Shown here: piece by piece, positions 36,601 to 44,927 of the stretch
Layout: each line of letters begins with the position of its first letter
Numbering within the stretch: the first letter of the stretch is position 1
NCBI GenBank assembly: GCA_963763325.1
Contig: CAVXOL010000023.1
Location: 667,467-731,466 of the forward strand
Direction: 5' to 3'
DNA length: 64,000 nt
DNA from: JBBECJ01 sp963763325
GTDB lineage: Bacteria > Chloroflexota > Chloroflexia > Thermomicrobiales > CFX8
Made by a program: the position numbers and the translations under genes
Notes under the pieces: generated by a model
Told to the model about the DNA's origin: nothing
Database searches by the model: none
Seen by the model: only the letters and a program-made list of their open reading frames with translations

Positions 36601-38142
36601 CTACTCGGTTGCTAGCGCATGCTCGTCTTCGAGGCCGCCGCCGCTGCCAGATCCGGGAGCACCCGCACCGCCTGGAGGATGCGAGAAGTTGCCTTTCCCG
36701 CTCACTCCGTTGATGGCCGACGTGTTCATCGCGTACTGCAACGTCGAATAGGCGACCGCGTCAGCGTTCATGTCGAGTGCGGAGAGATTGACATTGTCGT
36801 AGGTGTCGCATGCCTGGTGGTAGCAAGGATCGTACTGCTGCCCGGCTGTTCCACCCCAGAGAGCCACCTCTTCCGCCGTCTTGATTCCCTCAGCGCCTGT
36901 GAACAGTCCGCCCGAAGGAATACCAGCAGCGATGAACGGTCCGTAGTCCGAGCGACCGCTGAAGTCGGTCCCCTTGTAGGGCAACCCTCGCGACGTGTAG
37001 AAGGCCTCGAACACCTCTTCGATCTGCGCGGACCCATCCGGCCCTGGTCCAGCTCCCACCGCGTCCGAGTCATCGCCGTCGTAGACGAAGAAGACGTGGT
37101 TGGGCGAGCCGATCATGTCAAAGTTCAGATAGAGCGAGATCTTGTTCAGGTCGGCGTCACTCAGGTTGTTCACGTAGTAGGTCGAGCCGACCAGACTCGA
37201 TTCCTCGGCACCCCAGAGCGCGAAGCGCACCTTGTTGCGCGGCTTCACCTTCGACATCTGCTCGGCAACTTCGAGGATCGCGGCGCTGCCGGAGCCGTTG
37301 TCGTTGATACCTGGTCCGGCATTCACTGAATCCAGATGCGCACCAACCATCACGACGTTGTTCGGATCGCCGCCAACTGACTCTGCGAGCACGTTGTACG
37401 TCGTAGCAATCCCTCGGAAGGTGTCGGTCTTCAGTCGCAAGACCAGATCTGGCGTGGCCGCCAACTGCTGGCCTACCGCCTGCGTCACCGACGTCACCGG
37501 GATGTCGAGCGTGAAGTCGTTACCGAGCGTGCCGTTGATGGCGCCGGCAGTGTTGTTGTAGATGACGACCCCGACGGCGCCGGCAGCATAGGCGTTCGTC
37601 GCCTTGATCGCGAATGTGCAAGCCCCGCGGCTGATCAGGGCGATGGTGCCAGCTGTGAAGCCGGCAAAGTCGCCAGCCTCGCAACCTGGTGTCGCATCTG
37701 CCGGCGGTGCAGGAAGGACGGTGACCGGCGCCGTCACATCGCCACTGCCTGAGTACGAGAAGATGGTATTGGCAATCGGCCCACCGGCCGGCGTCACCTG
37801 TTCGAGAATCGACGGCGTCAGGATGACGAACGTCTGGAACAGGAAGTCCTGGACGGTGACGTTGTAGCCGGCGTCCTCAAAGACCTCGACCGCATAGGCG
37901 ACTGACTCGTCATACCCGGGCGAGCCGGATACACGTGTGTTGCCGTTCGCATCAGCGATATCCTGTAAGACCGACTGGTGTTCGCGGACACCGTCGATCG
38001 TGACGCACTCCAGCAGCTTCGCGAACGTGTTGTTGACGCGCGTGTCACATGATTTCGGACCCGCGAATGCAACCGGTGGAACGACGAGCGTGGCGCAGAT
38101 GACCACGAAGATGATCCAGATCCGGACAGATTTCCCCAGCAT
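36601..38142 (-). CDS. Secreted M28-family aminopeptidase with PA domain
   Basis: 513 residues from ATG 38142, preceded by GGGAGGA. A Sec signal peptide at about 1-27 ('IWIIFVVICATLVVPPVAFAG') is followed by a PA domain insert (about 120-250, 'ALISRGACTFAIKATNAYAAGAVGVVIYNN'). The di-zinc catalytic domain has 'VMVGAHLDSVNAGPGINDNGSGSAAILE' (His and Asp ligands), 'ALWGAEESSLVGS' (catalytic Glu), 'YLNFDMIGSPN' (Asp) and 'YDPCYHQACDTYDN' (last His). A Gly/Ser-rich tail closes the protein. It probably releases N-terminal amino acids from peptides outside the cell, which fits with four neighbouring peptide-binding proteins. Confidence 0.92.
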   Translation of the reverse strand: MLGKSVRIWIIFVVICATLVVPPVAFAGPKSCDTRVNNTFAKLLECVTIDGVREHQSVLQDIADANGNTRVSGSPGYDESVAYAVEVFEDAGYNVTVQDFLFQTFVILTPSILEQVTPAGGPIANTIFSYSGSGDVTAPVTVLPAPPADATPGCEAGDFAGFTAGTIALISRGACTFAIKATNAYAAGAVGVVIYNNTAGAINGTLGNDFTLDIPVTSVTQAVGQQLAATPDLVLRLKTDTFRGIATTYNVLAESVGGDPNNVVMVGAHLDSVNAGPGINDNGSGSAAILEVAEQMSKVKPRNKVRFALWGAEESSLVGSTYYVNNLSDADLNKISLYLNFDMIGSPNHVFFVYDGDDSDAVGAGPGPDGSAQIEEVFEAFYTSRGLPYKGTDFSGRSDYGPFIAAGIPSGGLFTGAEGIKTAEEVALWGGTAGQQYDPCYHQACDTYDNVNLSALDMNADAVAYSTLQYAMNTSAINGVSGKGNFSHPPGGAGAPGSGSGGGLEDEHALATE

Positions 38143-38524
38143 GTTTCCTCCCTGTCGATCAACGATCGGTGCTTCTGTTGAGGCACAAGATCCGTCCGCC
38201 GTCGCCACACCTCCTCTGCTCAGCCAGATGCCGGCGCACACGCCTGAGCGCATGTTTCGACCGCTTCAGTCATCAGGCTGCGACTGAGACGAACGTGCGC
38301 TGCGTCGGACATCAACCGAAACCCTCGGCATCGGGTTCCAATTGGCTGAATGACACGAACGCCACCACTCCCTCACGCTGGTGGCGCGTCGGACACAATG
38401 GAAACTGAGGTTGACTCATACTGACAGAATTCACGACATTGTCAACGCGTCCGTACAGCAGAAATCGCGCTGTATGTCGCCGAACATGAACAGATGCGTA
38501 GGTGTGCGGTGCACGCCCTACAGC
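38143..38524. other. Intergenic region, no gene seen
   Basis: About 380 bases between the M28 start and the terminator of the LLM gene. The short frames here lack ribosome sites and family motifs. It should hold the M28 promoter on the minus strand, but no hexamer pair is convincing. Confidence 0.5.
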
Positions 38525-38555
38525 AACGAGGGCGAGGCATTGCCCCGCCCTCGTT
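38525..38555 (-). terminator. Hairpin terminator of the first LLM gene
   Basis: AACGAGGGCG pairs with CGCCCTCGTT, with an inner GGC/GCC pair around a short loop; 30 bases past the LLM stop on the minus strand. Confidence 0.6.
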
Positions 38556-38585
38556 AGGTTCGTTGTCGTGTATCGCGAACGCGGA

Positions 38586-39548
38586 TCAGGCCGCGACGGG
38601 CTGCCGGGTCATCGCTGAGCGTGTCGGACCCACCGACGAGACAAGCTCGCGGAGCCGGCCCAGCGTGTCGAAGGACGGCAGGCCAGCCTCGTCAGCCGGC
38701 AGCTGGCTGAGGTCGAAGTGCAGTTCCGTCGCCCCAAGGGACTGCACGAATGCTACATCGTCGCGGATTTGCTCCAGCGACCCTGAGAACATCGCCCGCG
38801 ACTCACCAATCGGGCCTGCGGTCAACCGGACGACAGCGCGGACCGCGAGGTCGAATCCACCAGGAGTTCGCCCGCCAACCGGCGCAGCCTCGAACAGCGC
38901 TTCAGCCATCTCCTCACTGGACATCGCCGCTGAGAGTGGCGAGCCGCCGCGCAGCAGCGTGGCTGGTTGCTGGACGGCTGCCGGGGCGAACGCAGTCAGC
39001 ACGATCGGCGGCTGTGGGCGCTGGACGGGCACCACAGCATGTATCGAGCGCGGGAGGACGTAGTGCTCGCCGCTGAAGGCAGCCTCATAGCCGTTCCAGA
39101 CCGCAAGCAGCGCGCGAATGAACTCGCTGGCGGGCGTCGCTGGTTTGTCCAACGCCGCGCCGACCGTCTGAAACTCCGCCGCCGACCAACCGAGACCTAG
39201 CCCAACCTGAACACGTCCGTCAGACAGTGAGTCGAGTGCGGCCAGGCTGCGTCCGATGTCGATCGGGCTGTAGAACGGAACGTTCGGCAGGTTGATACCA
39301 AGCCTGATATGGCCGGTGTTGATCGCAGCAATCGCCAGCGCGTCCAGCGTGCAATCGATCCCCTTGCGCGAGACGACGACTTCACCGCTGAACACCGGAC
39401 ATTGCGATTGCGCGGCATGCGGGAACGGCTCGCGCTCTGTCACCCAGAGACTGTCGTAGCCGAGTGCCTCGGCGTGCTGGGCAATCTGGCTGATGCGAGC
39501 GTAGCTGCTGGTGTCCCCAGCGTTCATGAGACCAAGACCGACTCGCAT
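38586..39548 (-). CDS. LLM-class (luciferase-like, probably F420-dependent) oxidoreductase
   Basis: 320 residues from ATG 39548, with GGAAGGA upstream; the longer frame to 39662 is unsupported. TIM-barrel features of the bacterial luciferase family: 'VGLGLMNAGDTSSYARISQIAQHAEALGYDSLWVTERE', 'TGHIRLGINLPN', 'SLAALDSLSDGRVQVGLGLGWSAAEFQTVGA' and 'LGATELHFDLSQLP'. The LGLGWS-x2-E motif is typical of F420 enzymes. Substrate unknown. A second family member starts 1.1 kb upstream on the same strand. Confidence 0.85.
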   Translation of the reverse strand: MRVGLGLMNAGDTSSYARISQIAQHAEALGYDSLWVTEREPFPHAAQSQCPVFSGEVVVSRKGIDCTLDALAIAAINTGHIRLGINLPNVPFYSPIDIGRSLAALDSLSDGRVQVGLGLGWSAAEFQTVGAALDKPATPASEFIRALLAVWNGYEAAFSGEHYVLPRSIHAVVPVQRPQPPIVLTAFAPAAVQQPATLLRGGSPLSAAMSSEEMAEALFEAAPVGGRTPGGFDLAVRAVVRLTAGPIGESRAMFSGSLEQIRDDVAFVQSLGATELHFDLSQLPADEAGLPSFDTLGRLRELVSSVGPTRSAMTRQPVAA

Positions 39549-39808
39549 AACGATGTCCTTCCGTTGACAGCCCGGTCGGATAGCGCACGACCGGTAGTGA
39601 CTGGCTTCATCAGATGTCATGGTAGTGAGCATCGTTGCCGAGCTGTCGGGCAGGCCGCTCAACCACCTTCTCCCCTACAGTAGGCAGTCGCGTTCCCCGG
39701 CACACCGCCCCGTCGAACAGAACCGTAGCCTGTCCGGCTGGGACCGCAGGGAACCTGTCCATACGGACCAGAACCGCTTCGTTTGACCAGTAGGATCGAA
39801 TGAACGGA

Positions 39809-40708
39809 TCATGCCAGGGCAGGCATCACCTCGGCGGCAAAGCGTTCCATCGCTTCAACAACAGCTGCGCCGTCAGGTGAGCCAAAGTGGCAGATGATCT
39901 CGCTGGCTCCGGCCTCACGATAGGCGCTGAGCTTCTCGATCATCTCATCACTGCTTGCAGCTTCGATTGCGCGCGCACCACTGGCGGAGACAGGACCTCC
40001 ATACGATGTTCCGAACTGCATTGAGAGCCGTGGAGCAATGATAGGCGTCGCTCGGCCGGCCCCCTCAGCGGCTTGCCTGACAGCGGCGAACTGCTCACCA
40101 ATCTCCGCCGCCGGAACATTCACCGGGTGCCAGGCCGAACCGAACCGCCCGGCACGACGACGCGCCGCATCCGACGATCCGCCCACCCAGACGGGCGGTC
40201 CACCAATGGTGAGTGGCAATGGTCCGAAGGCGACCTCCGGCAGGTCGTAAAAGCGACCGGAGAACGGACGTGAGGGGTCGGTCCAGAGATGTCGCCAGAC
40301 GCGAATCGTCTCGTTGAGATACGCGCCGCGACGGTTGAAGCGCTCACCCGCATCAAGCATCCTGAATTCGGCCTCGTTCCAACCCGCGCCAACGCCGACG
40401 ACGAGCCGCCCGTTCGACAGATGATCGAGCGTCGCCAGCTCCTTGGCCAGCACGATCCCGTTGCGCTGCGGCACGACGATGACCGAGATGCCAAGCCGGA
40501 CCGTCTCGGTCTCGGCCGCCAGGTAGGCCAGCACCATCAGCGGCTCAAAGATCGACGCATACGGCCCCGCCTGCTCCGGCGGCATGATGATGTGGTCGGT
40601 CGTCCAGGCGGACGTAAACCCGAGTCGCTCAGCGGCCCGCGCAACCGCAACAAACCCCTCAACCGTTGCCCCTTCCGGGTACGTTGGGAGCGAAATACCG
40701 AACTCCAT
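39809..40708 (-). CDS. LLM-class F420-dependent oxidoreductase
   Basis: 299 residues from ATG 40708, with GGGAGGC upstream. The signatures are 'GISLPTYPEGATVEGFVAVARAAERLGFTSAWTTDHIIMP', 'VRLGISVIVVPQRNGIVLAKELATLDHLSNGRLVVGVGAGWNEAEFRML' and 'GGPPVWVGGSSDAARRRAGRFGSAWHP', all usual for TIGR03619-type F420-dependent enzymes. It shares only the general fold with the gene at 38586, so the two are not a recent duplication. A 260-base gap without a gene separates them. Confidence 0.88.
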   Translation of the reverse strand: MEFGISLPTYPEGATVEGFVAVARAAERLGFTSAWTTDHIIMPPEQAGPYASIFEPLMVLAYLAAETETVRLGISVIVVPQRNGIVLAKELATLDHLSNGRLVVGVGAGWNEAEFRMLDAGERFNRRGAYLNETIRVWRHLWTDPSRPFSGRFYDLPEVAFGPLPLTIGGPPVWVGGSSDAARRRAGRFGSAWHPVNVPAAEIGEQFAAVRQAAEGAGRATPIIAPRLSMQFGTSYGGPVSASGARAIEAASSDEMIEKLSAYREAGASEIICHFGSPDGAAVVEAMERFAAEVMPALA

Positions 40709-40833
40709 GGTGTGCCTCCCTGAATATGTCCGAACATCGGGATTCGAGACTCGGGACGGTGAGACTGCCATGATGTGGCTCCGAGTACCAGGCCCCTCTC
40801 GCGACGTACAAACAAATGCGTAATTCCGCGCAT

Positions 40834-40862
40834 TCCCCGATCGCTTGATCCTGCGCTATACT
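40834..40862 (+). promoter_or_regulatory. Likely promoter of the riboswitch-ribXY transcript
   Basis: A good -10 (TATACT, 40857-40862) lies about 20 bases before the first riboswitch helix. The -35 is poor (TTCCCC at 18 bases). Confidence 0.45.
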
Positions 40863-40880
40863 ATGCACGACAAGGCGAGA

Positions 40881-41017
40881 CCCTTCGGGGCAGGGTGAGG
40901 GGAGAGATCCCCAATTCCCGATCGGCGGTACAGCCCGCGAGCGAGGCGGCACGACAAACGCTTCGCATGATCCGGTGAAACTCCGGAGCCGACGGTATAG
41001 TCCGGATGAAAGAAGGC
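40881..41017 (+). ncRNA. FMN riboswitch (RFN element) with an extra hairpin in loop L2
   Basis: All conserved RFN blocks are present in order: P1 5' strand CCTTC with CGGGGCAGGGTGA, CCCGATCGGCGGTA, AGCCCGCGAGC, a variable P4, GATCCGGTGAAACTCCGG, AGCCGACGGTATAGTC, and CCGGATGAAAGAAGG closing P1. Loop L2, usually TGAAATT, is split by a 14-base insertion (40899-40912) forming GGGGA-GAGA-TCCCC, a five-bp stem capped by a GNRA tetraloop. A classical terminator follows at 41108, so control is by transcription attenuation: FMN bound, transcript stopped. The downstream genes are a RibXY-type transporter. Confidence 0.95.
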
Positions 41018-41107
41018 TCGCGGTAGAGTGCAGTCCGGTCCTGGTCGGCGTCGTGGCAGTGTTGCTGCCCTCGTCCGTCCCGGCCCGTATCTGACGCTAC
41101 TGTTCAC

Positions 41108-41138
41108 CCCGAAGGCAACCGCCTTCGGGCTTTTTGTT
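41108..41138 (+). terminator. Rho-independent terminator controlled by the FMN riboswitch
   Basis: Nine-bp perfect stem CCCGAAGGC / GCCTTCGGG with an AACC loop, then C and five T. It stands about 90 bases after the aptamer and 107 bases before the permease start, the position expected for riboswitch attenuation. Confidence 0.9.
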
Positions 41139-41244
41139 GTCCGAAGGTGGCTGCGAGGAATACCCGCGCGGGAATAGCCTGACCCTCGCGATGGTTCCTC
41201 GTCCACGGAGGGACATGCACATCCGGGAGGACGTGAGAAAACCA

Positions 41245-42123
41245 ATGTCGGTGTCAGATGCGCTCGACACCAGATCAGGCGCACGGTCAGAGCCGGTCAC
41301 CACATCGGCCAGCCCGGCTGGGGTAGCCCCACGCACACGGCCGCGCCGCCGTGACCGACCAGCGCTGCGAGTGCTGCCGCCGATGGTCGTCGGGCTGCTG
41401 CTGCTCGGATTCTGGCAACTGCTGACATCGTCGGGCTCGGTCAGGGAATACCTGCTCCCGCCGCCAGCCGAGGTCGCACGGGCATTCTGGCGCGGGATCG
41501 AGAGCGGCCTCTTCTGGGAATACGGGAGGACGACGCTCCAGGAGAGCCTGGCAGGCTTCGCGCTCGGCGTCGCCGTCGCCGTCCCGCTCGGCTACGGTAT
41601 CGCCCGCAACCGGCTGCTGGCGCGCGCAATCGAGCCATTCGTCGCTGCCAGCCAGGCGCTACCGGCCGTCGCGATTGCGCCGATCCTCGTGCTCTGGATG
41701 GGGTATGGCTTGCGAACGGTTGCTGTCCTGTGCGCGTTCATCGTCTTCTTTCCGATGGTGGTGAACACGGCCGTCGGCATCCGAACGCTCGACCGAGACA
41801 TTCTGGACGCCGCCCGCGTTGACGGCGCCGGGTTCTGGCCTCTGCTGCTGCACTTCGAGCTACCACTGGCGCTGCCCGTCATCCTGGCCGGGTTACGAAC
41901 GGCCCTGACACTCTCAATCACCGGAGCCGTCGTTGGGGAGTTTGTGATCGGCGACCGTGGGCTCGGCGGGCTCCTGACGATCGCGCGCGGCAACTTTGAC
42001 ACCCCGCTCGCCTTCGCGACGATCGGGATGCTGATGGTTCTCGCCTCGATCATGTACGGCATTGCCTGGATGGTAGAGCACTGGGCCGCCCGTAAGTACC
42101 AGGGAACAGTTTACAGGGATTGA
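41245..42123 (+). CDS. ribX: ABC transporter permease, predicted riboflavin uptake (RibX)
   Basis: 292 residues from ATG 41245; an alternative start at 41215 would add ten residues. After a basic, proline-rich N-terminus of about 45 residues there are six membrane helices and the BPD_transp_1 signature with the EAA loop 'DAARVDGAGFWPLLLHFELPLALPVILAGLR' and 'GAVVGEFVIGDRGLGGLL', typical of SsuC/ThiX-type permeases. Location behind an FMN riboswitch and ahead of an NMT1-type binding protein identifies it as RibX of the RibXY riboflavin transporter described in Chloroflexota. No ATPase gene is adjacent; one must be shared from elsewhere. Confidence 0.87.
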   Translation: MSVSDALDTRSGARSEPVTTSASPAGVAPRTRPRRRDRPALRVLPPMVVGLLLLGFWQLLTSSGSVREYLLPPPAEVARAFWRGIESGLFWEYGRTTLQESLAGFALGVAVAVPLGYGIARNRLLARAIEPFVAASQALPAVAIAPILVLWMGYGLRTVAVLCAFIVFFPMVVNTAVGIRTLDRDILDAARVDGAGFWPLLLHFELPLALPVILAGLRTALTLSITGAVVGEFVIGDRGLGGLLTIARGNFDTPLAFATIGMLMVLASIMYGIAWMVEHWAARKYQGTVYRD

Positions 42124-42152
42124 TTGCACATGCTGAGAGGACAAGGGAAGCG

Positions 42153-43151
42153 ATGCGACTGAAGACGCTTGGAGTGCTGCTGGTTGTGTTGGCGCTGGTG
42201 CCGGCACTGGCGGCCTGTGGAGAAGATGAGGGTAGCGGCGATCTCGACGATGTCACGATCGGGCTGACATTTGTGCCGAATATCCAGTTCGCGCCGTTCT
42301 ATGTCGCGATCGAAGAAGGTTACTACGAGGACGCGGGACTATCCGTCACGCTGAACCACCATGCCGCCGGCTCCGACCAGTACGGCGCGCTGGTCGCCGG
42401 CCAGGAAGACATGATGATGGCCGCCGGTGACGAGGCCATGCAGGTACGGGCGCAGGACGTCGAAATCGTCTACGTCGCCGAGATATACCGCAAGTACCCG
42501 GTCGCCTTGATCGCCCCGGCCGACTCCGACATCGCAACCGTCAATGACCTGGCAGGCAAGAAAGTCGGCATCCCCGGCGAGTACGGCGCGAACTACATCG
42601 GCCTGCTGGCGCTGCTGGAGCACGCCGGTATGACGAAGGACGACATCGAGATCATGTCGGTCGGCTTCACTCAGGCACAGGCGCTGCTCAGCGGCGACGT
42701 TGATGCGATCATGGGCTACATCAACAACGAGCCGATCCAACTTGAGAAGGCCGGCATGGAGACCCGAACCTTCCCCGTCTCCGAAGCGCTACCGATCGTC
42801 TCGAACGGCCTTGTCGCGATGGAAGGATATCTGGACGAGAACGGCGATCAGGCGCGTGCCATCATCGAGGCGACCCTGAAAGGCGTCGAGTTCGCGATCG
42901 CCAACCCCGAGGAAACGGTCGAAATCGCCAAGAACTTCGTGCCAACACTCGAAGATGAACAGCAGGCAGCGGACGCGCTCGAGGTCCTCCAGGCGACGAT
43001 CCCGCTCTGGCAGGCAGAAGGTGTCGCGCTCGGCAGCAGCAACCCGGATGCCTGGCAGCAGACTGCCGACTTCCTGCAGGCAAACGGCCTGCTTGCGAGC
43101 CCCGTCGCCGTCGCCGACGTCTACAGCGCCGACTATCTGCCCGAGGAATAG
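42153..43151 (+). CDS. ribY: ABC transporter substrate-binding lipoprotein, predicted riboflavin binding (RibY)
   Basis: 332 residues from ATG 42153, which follows AGGGAAG. Lipoprotein signal with lipobox 'ALAAC' at about residue 22 and no twin-arginine motif, unlike the peptide-binding proteins of this contig. NMT1/THI5-like fold: 'IGLTFVPNIQFAPFYVAIEEGYYEDAGLSVTL', 'DLAGKKVGIPGEYGANYIGLLALLEHAGM', 'GDVDAIMGYINNEPIQLEKAG'. It begins 29 bases after ribX in the same transcript. Riboflavin as ligand is inferred from the riboswitch and from known RibXY systems, not from binding residues. Confidence 0.87.
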   Translation: MRLKTLGVLLVVLALVPALAACGEDEGSGDLDDVTIGLTFVPNIQFAPFYVAIEEGYYEDAGLSVTLNHHAAGSDQYGALVAGQEDMMMAAGDEAMQVRAQDVEIVYVAEIYRKYPVALIAPADSDIATVNDLAGKKVGIPGEYGANYIGLLALLEHAGMTKDDIEIMSVGFTQAQALLSGDVDAIMGYINNEPIQLEKAGMETRTFPVSEALPIVSNGLVAMEGYLDENGDQARAIIEATLKGVEFAIANPEETVEIAKNFVPTLEDEQQAADALEVLQATIPLWQAEGVALGSSNPDAWQQTADFLQANGLLASPVAVADVYSADYLPEE

Positions 43152-43152
43152 T

Positions 43153-43196
43153 ATGGTTGAACCTCCGGTCGGCGGTCCGTCCGGAGGACTAACCAT
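43153..43196 (+). terminator. Hairpin after ribY
   Basis: ATGGTT...CCTCCGG pairs with CCGGAGG...AACCAT, a two-step stem starting two bases after the ribY stop. No U-tract. Confidence 0.6.
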
Positions 43197-43214
43197 CATC
43201 GAGCGGAGCGCGAC

Positions 43215-43796
43215 GTGAGTGTCAAGCCAGATGTCCCTGTCATTGCATTTGAGTCGCCGGAGGATTGGCAGTGCTGGCTGGACGAGCACCAGGCGGACCA
43301 GGACGGCGTCTGGCTCAAGCTCGCGAGGGTCGGTTCCGGAATCGTCAGCGTCACCCGCGACGAGGCACTCGACATCGCGCTCTGCTACGGCTGGATCGAC
43401 GGCCAGGGCCGATCGCTCGACGATCACTACTGGCTCCAGCGATTCACCCCGCGCAGACCTCGCAGCAAATGGTCGCAGATCAATACGCGGAAGGTTGAGG
43501 CACTGATCGAAGCCGGCAGAATGCAGCCCGCCGGCTTCCGTGAGATCGAGAAGGCCAAAGCCGACGGCCGCTGGGATGCTGCCTACGCGCCACCCAGCAC
43601 CGCGACCGTTCCCGACGATCTGCAACAGGCGCTCGACGCGAACCCCGACGCGCTGGCGTTCTTCCAGACACTCGACAGCCGAAACCGCTACGCCATTCTG
43701 CACAGGATTGGTGACGCCAGGCGCCCAGATACACGCGCGCGCCGTATCGCGCAATTCGTCCAGATGCTGGGCGAACGGCGGACGCTCCATCCGTGA
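43215..43796 (+). CDS. YdeI/OmdA-like protein (bacteriocin-protection family)
   Basis: 193 residues, GTG start at 43215 with GGAGCG upstream. Family blocks are 'FESPEDWQCWLDEHQADQDGVWLKLAR', 'VTRDEALDIALCYGWIDGQGRSLDDHYWLQRFTPRRPRSKWSQINTRKVEALIEAGRMQPAGFREIEKAK' and a C-terminal 'RIAQFVQMLGERRTLHP'. The family is named from proteins implicated in bacteriocin or antimicrobial-peptide tolerance, but the biochemical role is unknown. It follows the ribY terminator and is probably a separate transcript. Confidence 0.85.
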   Translation: MSVKPDVPVIAFESPEDWQCWLDEHQADQDGVWLKLARVGSGIVSVTRDEALDIALCYGWIDGQGRSLDDHYWLQRFTPRRPRSKWSQINTRKVEALIEAGRMQPAGFREIEKAKADGRWDAAYAPPSTATVPDDLQQALDANPDALAFFQTLDSRNRYAILHRIGDARRPDTRARRIAQFVQMLGERRTLHP

Positions 43797-43883
43797 GCCT
43801 CCGCATCGCTATTGCTGCCTTCTGATGCTTGCCATGGCACGTAGAAGGTCCGGGAATGCACCCTGGCTGCCCGCGCCAGGTCG

Positions 43884-44878
43884 TTAGACTGGTCGTACCT
43901 CGAGGATCGAGATACCAGCACCGGTATCTATTTCGCGCAGCAGCGAAAAGCCCGCTTTGATCCAGGAGTGTTTTGTACTCCGGACTGGTGCGCTGGCGGC
44001 CGCCAAACAACGCCAACATGAGTATGTCCAGGCTCTTCGACCAGTGCGGGCCGGGATCGGCCGGAACGATTGCCTCGATCAACAGCAGCCTGGCTCCTGG
44101 TGGAGCGGCTCGTCGCACTGCCTGAAGAATGGCAACGGCCTCGGCATCGGGCCAATCGTGGATGATCTCCATCAACAGGTAGCCGTCGCAGACCGGCAGG
44201 CCATCGCGGAAGAAGTCGCCGGGCTGAAGCGTCAGTTGGGCCGAAGCGGTGCCGGTCGCGGCATCGATGACATGCGGCAGGTCGAACAGGACGACCGTCA
44301 TGGACGGCTGCCTGTCAAGAATGGACCGCAACAGATGCCCTGAGCCACCGCCTATGTCACCAATCGACTGGAAGTCTGAGAAATCGTAGGCATCCAGAAT
44401 TCCGGCAACGTGGCCGTGTGCCTTGGCGACCATGGCCGCGTTGAATACCTGACCCTCATCCGGGCGCTGGGCAAAGTACTGCCCAGTAGCCTTCCGGGTG
44501 GACCGTCTCCAGTGCGGGTAGACCAGTCCGCACGGCGTGTTCCAGTTCGCCGACGAGGTTCCAGTTGATCGACAGGCCGAGCATCCGGGCAATCGCGCGC
44601 ATCGATTGCGGATGGTCGCTGCGCAACAGCCGCGACGCTGGCGAGTGGCGAACTGAATCACCAACTACTTCGAACACACCATGTGCCGATAGCAGGCGCA
44701 GGACACGGCCGAATGCGTCCGGGTTGGCGCCGGTATCAGCCCGCAAGTTCGGCGGCCGTGCGAGGCGCCTCGACCAACTCGTCAGCAACACCAAGTTCCG
44801 CGACGACATGCAGACAGCGCGGCAGGAAGTAGCCACCAGAGATTGTAGCAATACATCGAACGGGTTCAACTCAGCCAT
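43884..44878 (-). CDS. SAM-dependent O-methyltransferase (methyltransf_2 type), several frameshifts
   Basis: About 330 residues reconstructed from ATG 44878 (GGAGG five bases upstream) to a TAA at 43884, with shifts near 44,830, 44,760, 44,470 and 43,960. The N-terminal dimerisation/winged helix is 'DTGANPDAFGRVLRLLSAHGVFEVVGDSVRHSPASRLLRSD'; the SAM site is 'SIGDIGGGSGHLLRSIL' with 'TVVLFDLPHVIDAA'; the catalytic-His region is 'GYLLMEIIHDWPDAEAVAILQAVRRAAPPGARLLLIEAIVP'. This is the architecture of polyketide/aromatic O-methyltransferases. It lies 36-50 bases after the glycosyltransferase stop on the same strand and probably ends that operon. Confidence 0.78.
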
Positions 44879-44927
44879 AGCGTCCTCCATGAATGCAGAT
44901 GATCGCAACGACGAATGGAGAGCGAAG

